A stretch of DNA of 64,000 nt. Origin: Affinundibacterium amnicola (GTDB taxonomy: Bacteria; Pseudomonadota; Gammaproteobacteria; Burkholderiales; Burkholderiaceae_D). Below are positions 20,417 to 28,913 of this stretch, one piece after another. The stretch lies in assembly GCF_014284275.1 (NCBI RefSeq), contig NZ_JACOFU010000001.1, positions 496,001 to 560,000 of the forward strand, read 5' to 3'. Position 1 is the first letter of the stretch; each line of letters begins with the position of its first letter. Below the pieces are notes generated by a model. That model searched no databases and was not told where the DNA came from. It worked only from the letters and a program-made list of their open reading frames with translations. Both the position numbers and the translations under genes were made by a program.

Positions 20417-21003
20417 AATTCTCACGCTATTTTCAAGAATTAATGTTGGCCTATAAGGCTGAGTTAGACGATTTACGTTCTGATTCAGAAGGTAAAGATG
20501 TGATGCGTCATCGCCTCAAGGAAAAACGCGAGCAATTGGCGTTTCTTTTGCCGATGATGGCAAGCAATCCAGAAATGCTGGCACCAGCGTTCCATGACGC
20601 TTTTTTATTCATGAATCCATTAAGTTTTGAGGGATTAGCCTCCAAAGAAGCGAATAAATTGCCAAGCTGGAAAAGCTTGTCGAGTGCTGTCAAGTTGGAA
20701 CCATGGGCAGAAAAAATGGCGCAGATGGTATTGGCAGAAGATGCTGGTGACGTCTTTTTGGTGACCACCGCTTGCCTCGAATATTTAAGTCGTAGTCATC
20801 ACACACGTGCGACGACAAGTAATGAGCACGATGATGACGCTGACGAGCAAGATACCGAAGATGCTGAGCTCCATGAAAATGGCGATCTGGATGGTAATTA
20901 TGGTCGTCATGGTCGAGATGACGGCGATGACGGTGACGATGTCGATCTTGAAGAGGCTGGTGCCGACTGGCTTGCAGAGCAAGGCTTTGATCGCAAAGAT
21001 TAA
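20413..21003 (+). CDS. Unknown protein with acidic C-terminal tail
   Basis: A 196-residue protein I do not recognise. Residues 1-130 look helical and soluble (FSRYFQELMLAYKAELDDLR onwards), and the last 60 or so are dominated by Asp and Glu with Gly, a strongly acidic and probably disordered tail. No signal peptide or membrane segment is visible. The GTG start overlaps the J-domain gene stop, so the two are translated together and probably act in one process. A co-chaperone client adaptor is one possible reading, but nothing in the sequence proves it. Confidence 0.75.
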   Translation: MKFSRYFQELMLAYKAELDDLRSDSEGKDVMRHRLKEKREQLAFLLPMMASNPEMLAPAFHDAFLFMNPLSFEGLASKEANKLPSWKSLSSAVKLEPWAEKMAQMVLAEDAGDVFLVTTACLEYLSRSHHTRATTSNEHDDDADEQDTEDAELHENGDLDGNYGRHGRDDGDDGDDVDLEEAGADWLAEQGFDRKD

Positions 21004-21090
21004 ATTGCAGCGAAATAGCTTGGTGTTTGTTTGTTACATCACATATTGAATTCGTTATTGAAGAAAATAACTACCGAAAAAGGAAGAGAC

Positions 21091-21864
21091 ATGAGTGTCC
21101 CAGCATTAATTGAAGCGCAAAGTTTGATTCAGGTAGGCGATATTGCCGGTGCAGAACATGCATTAGCTACCTTAGCCGAAACAGAGGGCGATCAAGCACT
21201 GGTGGCAGCTTTGGATGAATTTCCGGCAAAGGATTTGCTCGCGATTATTCGTGAATACGATGCGTCCAAAGAGTCATTAGTGAACTTGCTGGTCACCCCA
21301 GAACAATTCGCACAAGCGGTCGTATTAGAGAAGCGTTATGCTGATCTGACCCATGAGCAACTGCGTGGCATGATTAATTCTGTGATATTTCGTGACGGTG
21401 CTGATGCCGCTGAATTTCTGTATGAAATCGCAGAAGTAGAAGGCGGCTATGACGCGATTGCGGATTACCTGCAAGATCGTACACAGATGGTCGAGCATTT
21501 TTATCGTTATGCGACGTTTGATTTGTATGAATATGGCGACGACAATAAAACGCAGGCGATTGACGATGATTTATTGAGCCTGACGCGCGATACGGAAACC
21601 CGTGCTTCTGCAATTGACCGTGCCAGTGTGGAAGACCATGACTGGATGGAAGTGACGTATTTATTACGCTATGAATTGCCTGAAATTTTCCGTGAAGTCT
21701 TAATGAAGTTACGCGCTCGTTATCAAGTGTATTTGCGCAACTTGCAGAACGATGAATTTGCTGAAACGGTCGTCAGTGAAGAGAGCGAAGATGACGAGTC
21801 TAATGTTCCTAAGAAAAATACCGACGATGGTGATGATGTTGATGATGAAGAATCTGCTTTGTAA
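21091..21864 (+). CDS. Unknown helical protein with acidic tail
   Basis: A 257-residue soluble protein with no family I can name. The ATG at 21091 has an excellent ribosome site (AAGGAAGAG at 21080-21088). Residues 1-220 are predicted mostly helical, beginning SVPALIEAQSLIQVGDIAGA, which resembles a TPR-like helical pair, while residues 225-257 are rich in Asp, Glu and Ser. It has the same architecture as the preceding gene: helical body plus acidic tail. It lies 87 bases after that gene and 15 bases before the next, in the same direction, so all four are likely one operon. Confidence 0.75.
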   Translation: MSVPALIEAQSLIQVGDIAGAEHALATLAETEGDQALVAALDEFPAKDLLAIIREYDASKESLVNLLVTPEQFAQAVVLEKRYADLTHEQLRGMINSVIFRDGADAAEFLYEIAEVEGGYDAIADYLQDRTQMVEHFYRYATFDLYEYGDDNKTQAIDDDLLSLTRDTETRASAIDRASVEDHDWMEVTYLLRYELPEIFREVLMKLRARYQVYLRNLQNDEFAETVVSEESEDDESNVPKKNTDDGDDVDDEESAL

Positions 21865-21879
21865 TTGATTGAGTCGATT

Positions 21880-23133
21880 ATGTCTGAAACATCTCAAGCT
21901 ATCGCGCTCTATGATGGACGACCGTTTTTTGAAACGGCACTACGTCATGGATTGCGCTTTGCCATTATTCCTCGTGCCAAACTTGACGCAATAGAAGCAG
22001 AGGCACCGAAAGGACTGGTGCAAATCGCCGACGCATTTGGTAGCAAGTATTTGCGCCCAGAAATTGAAATAGCGCGCAAGCGTATCGTCAATTTGGCTAG
22101 TCTGTATTTACTTGAAACTTCAAAAGGTGATTTAGATATTGCTGCAAAAATCATTCGAGATAATACATTTCTGAGTTTGTCCCGCGGTGGATCTGGTTTG
22201 CTTAAGGCATTGTATGCAATGCCTGAATATTCCTTGCTTGGACGAGAGCAAAAGAGCTCGGTGGAAGAGTTTCTCGAAATCTGGTCGCTGAAAGATAAGC
22301 CGCAAGAATATCGTAATCTATTGGCACACCGCCAGCAAAATGCCTTAGAAATTGAAGCTGGATTTTGGTTTGGTCGCAGCATGGATCTGACGCAATCCGA
22401 ATTGCAAGAAGAAGACGTCGAGGCTGGCGCGGTTATTCGTACAGGAGTCCTCAAACGTTTGCTTGGTGATGCTGATGCGCCAATAGAGAATCAAGTTGAA
22501 TTTGCGATGATTATTGAAGCGGTACGGGCGCAGGCAAAGTCAAAAAACAAAGTCAATAAATGTGCGCTATTTGATCCTAATCAGGCCCGCGCGTTGTTGT
22601 CTGAAGAGTACGTTCCAGATCAATTTCAAGCCTTGTGCCAGCAAGTGTTGGATGAGATTTTAAGTCGTGATTTACCGCTAATTCTTGACGCCAAAAATTC
22701 ACTAGATCGTTTGGTGTTCGAATTGAAAGAGCGCTATTTTATTTGTGCTCACGAAATGGAAGATACTTCCGATTATGATGCTTTGGTGTCGAAAGAATGG
22801 TCAAAGCTGACTAAAGGTAAAACCGATATTGATTCTTTGTTGACCTTGCTTTTGTGTATTGCGACCGATGTACCAGCAAAAACAAGTTTGCCTGAAAAGA
22901 CAGCCAAATCGATAGTGAAGAAAATTCGTGAACAGGGCTTGGATGTGCAAAAAGCAGTAGTGTGGATCAAGACCACTGTTCCGCATGAAAAGCAGGAAGG
23001 CTTACTTGAGGATTGGCAAGAATTTTCTGCTGAAGCGCAAACCTATTTATTGGATGATTGGGATACTAATTACAGTGGAGCGCTACGTTTTTTGCAAGAA
23101 AATTGCCACATCGTGAAACCAGTTAAAAAGTAA
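21880..23133 (+). CDS. Unknown 417-residue protein of the J-domain cluster
   Basis: The largest product of the cluster and not recognised. The composition is that of a soluble cytoplasmic protein with many helices; there is no signal peptide, membrane span, nucleotide-binding loop or obvious catalytic motif. The start ATG at 21880 is 15 bases after the previous stop; an in-frame earlier codon at 21865 is less likely. Visible features are an N-terminal DGRPFFETALRHGLRFAIIP block and scattered cysteines without metal-binding spacing. Conserved neighbourhood, not sequence, is the best lead: it follows slyD, a J-domain gene and two acidic-tailed proteins. Confidence 0.75.
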   Translation: MSETSQAIALYDGRPFFETALRHGLRFAIIPRAKLDAIEAEAPKGLVQIADAFGSKYLRPEIEIARKRIVNLASLYLLETSKGDLDIAAKIIRDNTFLSLSRGGSGLLKALYAMPEYSLLGREQKSSVEEFLEIWSLKDKPQEYRNLLAHRQQNALEIEAGFWFGRSMDLTQSELQEEDVEAGAVIRTGVLKRLLGDADAPIENQVEFAMIIEAVRAQAKSKNKVNKCALFDPNQARALLSEEYVPDQFQALCQQVLDEILSRDLPLILDAKNSLDRLVFELKERYFICAHEMEDTSDYDALVSKEWSKLTKGKTDIDSLLTLLLCIATDVPAKTSLPEKTAKSIVKKIREQGLDVQKAVVWIKTTVPHEKQEGLLEDWQEFSAEAQTYLLDDWDTNYSGALRFLQENCHIVKPVKK

Positions 23134-23311
23134 ATGTATCGACCTTCTGTGGTAGAGCTCTCCCGTTTCGGCGCGTTGTTTTATGGTGGCGAGCTCAATT
23201 TACTGGTGCAAAGACTGCACGCATTAAGAACGATTTTTTTGCTGTGATTTAAAAAGTGATTGCTTGAATCAGATGCAGTCTGGATCAATTTCCAGAAAGT
23301 TTTTGAATGAC

Positions 23312-23388
23312 TGGTCGGGACGGCAAGATTCGAACTTGCGACCCCATGCACCCCATGCATGTACGCTACCAGGCTGCGCTACGCCCCG
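23312..23388 (-). tRNA. tRNA-Pro (anticodon GGG)
   Basis: On the minus strand the gene begins CGGGGCG and has the proline-type D arm TAGCGCAGCCTGGTAGCG, the anticodon stem CATGC/GCATG around ATGGGGT with anticodon GGG, T arm GCAAG-TTCGAAT-CTTGC and acceptor 3' strand CGTCCCG with one G-T pair. CCA is encoded at 23312-23314. A -10-like TATAAT lies upstream at 23408-23403 on the minus strand, with no clear -35. Confidence 0.96.
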
Positions 23389-23659
23389 ACTTTGAGGCTG
23401 CAATTATAGGGCATTGGCTGTTGTTTCGCTATCAAAAAATGTGAGGGATGCATTTTGTTGACGCAATTTCATATCGCATATTGCTGAAATTTCGATTGAA
23501 TTGTTAAGATTCAAGTCAATACTAAAAATAGTCATTCTTATTTGACTTTAATGATTGTCAGTGTGCCTGAAAAGCGGTCACAATAATGGCTGTGTGCATG
23601 ACAATTGCGCAAATTATCCCATCGTGTTCTATCGGAACACTCTTTTAAAAGAGATGACT

Positions 23660-24784
23660 ATGTCCATAAAGATTAGCCAAAACTTTGACGCCGGTGCGAT
23701 TGAAGTGATTAGTACGCTCAATGTCGAGAATATTGAATTAAATTTGCGCAAGGATTCGAACGCTGATTTTACGCAGTGGTTTTATTTCCGTTTGCAAGGT
23801 GCGCGCGATCAGGATGCCACCATGCGTATATTGAATGCTGGTGACGCAACTTATCCTGATGGTTGGATGAACTATCGTGCGGTCGCTAGTTATGATCGCG
23901 AAAACTGGTTCCGTGTTGAGACGGAGTTTGATGGCAAGGTGATGACGATCAAGCATACGCCGGAAACAGATAGTGTGTATTACGCCTATTTCGAACCCTA
24001 TAGCTGGGAACGCCACCTAGCTTTACTAGGCAGCGTTGCGCAGTCTGAACAAGTTCGTGTGGAAGATTTGGGAAGCACCGTTGATGGTCGAGATTTAAAT
24101 GTTGTTGTGGTTGGTAACCCTTCAGCAGAGAAAAAAGTATGGATTGTCGCGCGCCAACATCCGGGTGAAACCATGGCGGAATGGTTGGTGGAAGGTACTT
24201 TAAATGCCTTATTGGATTTGTCTAATCCAATTGCCCGAGCAATTTTAGATAAAGCGGTTTTGTACGTGGTGCCTAATATGAATCCTGATGGATCTGTACG
24301 CGGAAATTTGCGTACGAATGCAGCGGGTGCCAATTTGAATCGCGAGTGGATGACACCGTCCATTGAAACCAGTCCTGAGGTTTATTACGTTAAGAAAAAA
24401 ATCGAAGAAGTTGGTTGCGATTTGTTCTTAGATATCCATGGCGACGAAGGCTTACCTTATGTGTTTGTGGCTGGAAGTGAAATGTTGGAGGGGTTTAGTG
24501 AGAAGCAAATTCAAGAGCAAAATGCTTTTGTGAATAGCTTCTGTGCTGCAAGTCCAGATTTTCAAACTGAGTTTGGTTATGAAGCCAGTAAGTACAATGA
24601 AGATCTACTTAAATTAGCTTCCAAGTATATCGGACACACGTATAAGTGTGTTTCATTAACCTTGGAATTGCCGTTCAAAGATAATGCGAACATGCCAGAT
24701 CTGGAAGTGGGTTGGGATGGTGCGCGTAGTATGAAACTGGGTGAGGCGATGTTGCAACCCATCTTAACTTCTTTGAAGAGTTAA
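23660..24784 (+). CDS. M14 family zinc carboxypeptidase, cytosolic type
   Basis: A 374-residue metallopeptidase resembling the bacterial relatives of cytosolic carboxypeptidases. An N-terminal beta-sandwich (about 1-120, with FTQWFYFRLQGARD) precedes the catalytic domain. Zinc ligands are predicted as His167 and Glu170 in ARQHPGETMAEW and His260 in DIHGDE. The substrate-binding NMNPDG and RTNAAGANLNREW and the catalytic Glu336 in TLELPF are intact. No signal peptide is seen, so it acts in the cytoplasm. The ATG at 23660 has AAAAGAG 6 bases ahead; ATG 23654 is an alternative. In eukaryotes this group trims glutamate from tubulin tails; the bacterial substrate is unknown. A CYTH gene follows after 5 bases. 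Confidence 0.88.
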   Translation: MSIKISQNFDAGAIEVISTLNVENIELNLRKDSNADFTQWFYFRLQGARDQDATMRILNAGDATYPDGWMNYRAVASYDRENWFRVETEFDGKVMTIKHTPETDSVYYAYFEPYSWERHLALLGSVAQSEQVRVEDLGSTVDGRDLNVVVVGNPSAEKKVWIVARQHPGETMAEWLVEGTLNALLDLSNPIARAILDKAVLYVVPNMNPDGSVRGNLRTNAAGANLNREWMTPSIETSPEVYYVKKKIEEVGCDLFLDIHGDEGLPYVFVAGSEMLEGFSEKQIQEQNAFVNSFCAASPDFQTEFGYEASKYNEDLLKLASKYIGHTYKCVSLTLELPFKDNANMPDLEVGWDGARSMKLGEAMLQPILTSLKS

Positions 24785-24789
24785 TTGTA

Positions 24790-25254
24790 GTGGGAATAGA
24801 AATCGAGCGAAAATTCCTGGTCGTTTCTGATGAGTGGAAACGACTAGCTGAACCAGTGTTTATGCGGCAAGGGTATATCTGTTCATTACCAGGGCGTGTG
24901 GTTAGAGTCAGAATTGAGGCAGATTCTGCCATGTTGACAATGAAGGGGAAATCTTCTGGCATTTCACGCGGTGAATGGGAATATGCGATTCCTTTAATGG
25001 ATGCGGAAGAGTTGTTGCGCAATTTGTGTGAACAGCCGCTAATCGAAAAGAAACGTTATCGGATTGCGATCGATGGCTTGGTTTGGGAAGTGGATGAATT
25101 TTTGGGCGATAACGCTGGTTTGATTATCGCTGAAGTGGAATTACTTTCAGAAGAGCAGAGTGTCATTCTTCCCAATTGGGTAGGCGAGGAGGTTAGTCAT
25201 GATCATCGCTACGCTAACGCGAATCTGTTTAAACATCCTTACACCCGTTGGTAA
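24790..25254 (+). CDS. CYTH domain protein (triphosphate tunnel metalloenzyme)
   Basis: A 154-residue protein with the CYTH signature EIERKFLV at residues 3-10 (the ExExK motif), which coordinates metal at one end of the tunnel. GYICSLPGRVVRVRIE and LTMKGKSSGISRGEWEYAIP carry the basic residues that hold the triphosphate. Members hydrolyse tripolyphosphate or thiamine triphosphate, or act as class IV adenylate cyclases; short bacterial forms like this one are more often tripolyphosphatases. The GTG start lies 5 bases after the M14 peptidase stop, so the two are cotranscribed. Confidence 0.87.
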   Translation: MGIEIERKFLVVSDEWKRLAEPVFMRQGYICSLPGRVVRVRIEADSAMLTMKGKSSGISRGEWEYAIPLMDAEELLRNLCEQPLIEKKRYRIAIDGLVWEVDEFLGDNAGLIIAEVELLSEEQSVILPNWVGEEVSHDHRYANANLFKHPYTRW

Positions 25255-25343
25255 TATTGGACTGATAAAAATGCTACAGGGAACTAGTGCACAAATTTGT
25301 GGATTAGGTCTCGGTAGCGTTTTTTATTGCAGTCGTTTAGCGG

Positions 25344-26687
25344 TTATATTGATGTATTGGCTTTATTAGCGTGCTCCCGAATCGCTTCGGCAAGTTTTGA
25401 AAATAATTGCTCAATCTGTGCATGGTTAATGATGAGCGGTGGCGAGAGAGCAATAATATCGCCGGTGGTGCGAATCAGTAGATCTTTTTCCCAGAAACAT
25501 TTTTCGAAAATATCGAATGCCCGCGTCGTGGTTTTTCCCGCTTGAGGACTAAGTTCGATGCCACATACTAAACCAAGGTTGCGAATATCTCTCACATGGG
25601 GTAAGTCGCGTAGTTGATGCGCTGCGGCTTCGAAGTAGGGCGCAATCTGCGCTGCACGTTCAAATAATTGTTCTTCTTGATAGACCTCTAAAGTTGCAAT
25701 CGCTGCCGCACAAGCTAGTGGATGCGCGCTATAGGTATAACCATGAAATAGTTCAATACTATCCTTGGGAGATGAAGCCATAAAACTATCATAGATCGCC
25801 GTATTCACGACAACTGCACCCATAGGAACGGCCGCATTGGTTAAACCTTTGGCGCAAATGATCATATCTGGTATGACATCAAAGTAGTCTGCGCCAAATG
25901 CCGTGCCTAGACGACCAAACCCTGTTATGACTTCATCAAAAATCAAGAGAATGCCATGCTTACTGCAGATATCGCGCAGACGTCGTAGATAATCTTTTGG
26001 TGGGATGATGACGCCAGTCGAACCCTGAATTGGTTCAACAATAACGGCAGCGACGGTTGTCGGATCGTGTAAGGCTAACAGTCTGGTTTCTAATATACCT
26101 GCCAGCTCTTCACCATGGACTGGTAGCCCTTTGCTGAAGGCGTTTCTGGTTATGTCTAATGGATGAGGTAAGTGATCGATACCGCTTAGCCCAGGTCCAA
26201 ACTGCTTACGATTTCCAGCAATACCACCGACGGAAATGCCGCCAAAACCAACGCCGTGGTAGCCACGTTCTCGTCCAATCAAACGAAAGCGTCCTGCTTC
26301 ACCACGTATCCGGTGATAGGCAAGTGCAATTTTCAAGGCAGTATCAACACCTTCCGATCCATCGTTACAAAAAAATACCCGATCCATTCCAGTCGGCGTT
26401 ATTTCAGCCAGCTTTGTGGCTGCTTCAAAAGCGAGTGGATGTCCCATTTGAAATGTGGGGGCAAAATCCATTGTGGCGGCTTGCTGCTGAATTGCCGCAA
26501 CGATCTTGGGATGGTTATGTCCAGCGTTCACACACCATAAACCTGCAGTTCCATCAAGTATCTGACGTCCGTCTGAACTTTGATAATACATACCCTCGGC
26601 CTTAGACAGAAGGCGTGGTTTTTCCTTAAATTGACGGTTCGCTGTGAAAGGCATCCAGAGATGTTCGGTTTGAAGTGGTGAGTTCAT
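25344..26687 (-). CDS. Class III aminotransferase (omega-amino acid:pyruvate type)
   Basis: A 447-residue PLP-dependent transaminase. Family marks are HLWMPFTANRQFKEKPRLL at the N terminus, the PLP-pocket FFCNDGSEGVDTALKIALAYH, LLIFDEVITGFGRLG with the cofactor-contacting Asp, and the Schiff-base lysine in IICAKGLTNAAVPMGAV. The N terminus is typical of beta-alanine (omega-amino acid):pyruvate aminotransferases, but donor specificity cannot be fixed from sequence. The ATG at 26687 is chosen over an upstream extension because it gives the conserved start MNSPLQTEHLWMPF. It lies downstream of lpxH with a 113-base gap, on the same strand. Confidence 0.9.
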   Translation of the reverse strand: MNSPLQTEHLWMPFTANRQFKEKPRLLSKAEGMYYQSSDGRQILDGTAGLWCVNAGHNHPKIVAAIQQQAATMDFAPTFQMGHPLAFEAATKLAEITPTGMDRVFFCNDGSEGVDTALKIALAYHRIRGEAGRFRLIGRERGYHGVGFGGISVGGIAGNRKQFGPGLSGIDHLPHPLDITRNAFSKGLPVHGEELAGILETRLLALHDPTTVAAVIVEPIQGSTGVIIPPKDYLRRLRDICSKHGILLIFDEVITGFGRLGTAFGADYFDVIPDMIICAKGLTNAAVPMGAVVVNTAIYDSFMASSPKDSIELFHGYTYSAHPLACAAAIATLEVYQEEQLFERAAQIAPYFEAAAHQLRDLPHVRDIRNLGLVCGIELSPQAGKTTTRAFDIFEKCFWEKDLLIRTTGDIIALSPPLIINHAQIEQLFSKLAEAIREHANKANTSI

Positions 26688-26800
26688 GATTCTCCGTAGC
26701 GAGCAGAAAAGTGTATGGGGGCGCGTCAATTAAACCGATGCTTGCATAATTGGCAGAGCATATCAAGCGATGTCACTCAGAATGTTTTTTGCGAGGCGAA

Positions 26801-27580
26801 TTACAGATGCACAAAATTTAAGATACCATCGGGTGTCAATTGTAACCAGCCGCCTCGTGGTTTGTCAGCATGATCACAATCCCAATCTGGCAGAACATAA
26901 CGCAGTCCTTCCGCCTCATGATGCAGTGCCGTGCGATGCGTATGTCCGTGAATTAAGACGCTATTGGGAAATTGTTGGTGCAACTTGGATACAGCGCTTA
27001 GATTGACATCCATAATTGCCATACTCTTGTTCTGCTGCTCGCTATTGCTTGCGTGGCGCATGCCTTCAATGATCGCTTTGCGTTCAGGCAAAGGTTTGGT
27101 AAGAAATTGAGCCTGCCAGGCTGATTGGCGTACGGCGGATCGAAATGCCATGTAATCGACATCGTCGGTGCAAAGCGCATCACCGTGAGAAACAAGGAGT
27201 TGTCGTCCTGCAAGCAGCAGTTGGCATGGATCGTTTAACATTTGAATGCCTGTTAAGCTGGCAAAATGTTCACCTATCAAGAAATCACGGTTTCCTGCAA
27301 TCCAATACATTTGCACACCGCGATCTGTCAGTGTGCGTAAAGCCTGAATGATTTGTTGATGATACGAAGAATCACAGTCATCATCGCCGGCCCAATACTC
27401 AAATAAATCACCCAATAAATACACATGTTCAGCATGAATAGCATGTGTATTTAAAAAATTGAGAAAACTGGTGGTCGTTTTTGGTAATGCTTCGGACAAG
27501 TGAATATCGGAAACAAAAAGCGCAATCGGCTCCGATTGCGCTTTTGCGGATGGTGTTTCGCAGTGGGATGAAGTTGACAT
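26801..27580 (-). CDS. lpxH: UDP-2,3-diacylglucosamine diphosphatase LpxH
   Basis: Hydrolyses UDP-2,3-diacylglucosamine to lipid X in lipid A synthesis at the inner membrane. At 259 residues it has all metallophosphoesterase motifs: VSDIHLS, LLGDLFEYWAGDD, AGNRDFLIG, VSHGDALC and LIHGHTHRTALH. The fourfold Asp/His/Asn set that binds two manganese ions is intact. The lpxH-ppiB-ppiA order, all on the minus strand with short gaps, is a conserved betaproteobacterial arrangement and suggests a shared transcript. Confidence 0.94.
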   Translation of the reverse strand: MSTSSHCETPSAKAQSEPIALFVSDIHLSEALPKTTTSFLNFLNTHAIHAEHVYLLGDLFEYWAGDDDCDSSYHQQIIQALRTLTDRGVQMYWIAGNRDFLIGEHFASLTGIQMLNDPCQLLLAGRQLLVSHGDALCTDDVDYMAFRSAVRQSAWQAQFLTKPLPERKAIIEGMRHASNSEQQNKSMAIMDVNLSAVSKLHQQFPNSVLIHGHTHRTALHHEAEGLRYVLPDWDCDHADKPRGGWLQLTPDGILNFVHL

Positions 27581-27625
27581 AGATTAGTCAGCGTAATGTG
27601 TCTGAAAACGCTATTTTTCGTGAGC

Positions 27626-28114
27626 CTAGACGATTTCTACTTTTTCGATCAGGATATTTTCAACTGGTACATCAGAAAACATACCTGACCGAGTGGTTTT
27701 AGAAGAAGAGATTTTATCCACAATATCTTTTCCTTGAGTCACTTCACCAAATACACAATATCCCCAGCCATCTTGCCCGGGATAGTCTAGAAATGAATTG
27801 TCAGTAGTATTGATAAAAAATTGTGCCGAAGCGGAATGTGGTTCGCTGGTTCGTGCCATCGCTAAAGCATAACGAACATTTTTTAAGCCATTACTCGCTT
27901 CATTTTCAACATTACTATGCGTAGGTTTTTGTTTCATTCCAACTTCAAAGCCACCGCCCTGAATCATAAATCCAGCGATGACGCGATGAAAAATCGTGCC
28001 AACGTAATGACCCGACTCTACGTAAGATAAAAAATTTGCGACAGTCTTAGGTGCTTTTTCGGCATTGAGCTCAATTTTAATTGTGCCTAAGTTAGTAGTC
28101 AGGAGTACGGCCAT
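27626..28114 (-). CDS. ppiB: Cytoplasmic cyclophilin PpiB
   Basis: A cyclophilin-type peptidyl-prolyl cis-trans isomerase of 162 residues. Active-site residues are seen in IFHRVIAGFMIQGGGF (Arg, Phe, Gln) and SAQFFINTTDNSFLDY. There is no signal peptide if translation starts at the ATG at 28114, preferred over the longer open frame because it gives MAVLLTTNLGTIKIELNAEK, the normal N terminus. It pairs with the exported paralogue just upstream, a common tandem that gives one isomerase to each compartment. Confidence 0.93.
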   Translation of the reverse strand: MAVLLTTNLGTIKIELNAEKAPKTVANFLSYVESGHYVGTIFHRVIAGFMIQGGGFEVGMKQKPTHSNVENEASNGLKNVRYALAMARTSEPHSASAQFFINTTDNSFLDYPGQDGWGYCVFGEVTQGKDIVDKISSSKTTRSGMFSDVPVENILIEKVEIV

Positions 28115-28208
28115 GATGATCCTCTGTAAGAAGTAAATACTTTGTGGTCTATGGGTGTTATTGCATGCGTCTTTCAACTTCAATGCAAACTCGGGAATAC
28201 CTAGCCAT

Positions 28209-28874
28209 TTATTTGAGTAATTTTATCGAAATAATGGTGATTGGTTTTACGGGTACATTTTGATGTATTCCTGCATCAGAAGTTGGCGTTGATTTGATTT
28301 TTTCTACGACATCCCATCCTTCAATTACTTTACCAAATGGTGTGTAACCCGCAGCAAAAATAAGTGCGCGTGAACGAGGTAGGGTTAGTGGTTCGCCATT
28401 TTTTAACACTTGAACAGGATCTCCGTCAGGAATTGGCTGATAGTTGAGGAAATCATTATTGTTGACATTGATATAGAACTGCGCACGCGCTGAATTAGGA
28501 TCGTTGGTTCTTGCCATTGCGATGGTGCCGATATCGTTCTTTAGCTCTTGTTCGAAGGCGAGTTTTGCTTCGGACGGTACTGGTTTGTCTGTTGGCTTTT
28601 CTTGCATCGCAGCGGTCATTCCACCACCTTGTATCATGAAGTTATCAATTACCCGGTGAAATATGGTTTTGTTATAGTGCCCTTTTTGTACATAGCGTAA
28701 AAAATTCGCCACAGTTTTTGGCGCTTTTTCAGGGTACAGTTCTAATACAATATCTCCCTCAGATGTCTTGATATTCACTTTCGGAAGTGCCTGTGCATAA
28801 GCAAAGCTAGCGACAAGGCTTAATGTGGCAGTGATACCAAACTGCAGAAAATATCGACGAAGATGAACAAACAT
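28209..28874 (-). CDS. ppiA: Periplasmic cyclophilin PpiA
   Basis: A 221-residue cyclophilin with a cleavable signal peptide ending in ASFAYAQA, so it works in the periplasm on folding envelope proteins. Catalytic motifs IFHRVIDNFMIQGGGM and ARAQFYINVNNNDFLNY are intact. Compared with its neighbour it carries an insertion around DGDPVQVLKNGEPLTLPRS. It lies between the L,D-transpeptidase and ppiB on the same strand with 40- and 94-base gaps, and is probably cotranscribed with the cell wall genes upstream. Confidence 0.92.
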   Translation of the reverse strand: MFVHLRRYFLQFGITATLSLVASFAYAQALPKVNIKTSEGDIVLELYPEKAPKTVANFLRYVQKGHYNKTIFHRVIDNFMIQGGGMTAAMQEKPTDKPVPSEAKLAFEQELKNDIGTIAMARTNDPNSARAQFYINVNNNDFLNYQPIPDGDPVQVLKNGEPLTLPRSRALIFAAGYTPFGKVIEGWDVVEKIKSTPTSDAGIHQNVPVKPITIISIKLLK

Positions 28875-28913
28875 AATTGATCCCTCTGGTAATAAATGTC
28901 AAATTGTATTGAA

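Noticed and set aside
23134..23247. 37-codon open frame directly after the 417-residue unknown gene
   Set aside because: It begins right at the stop codon but has no family features and no independent ribosome site.
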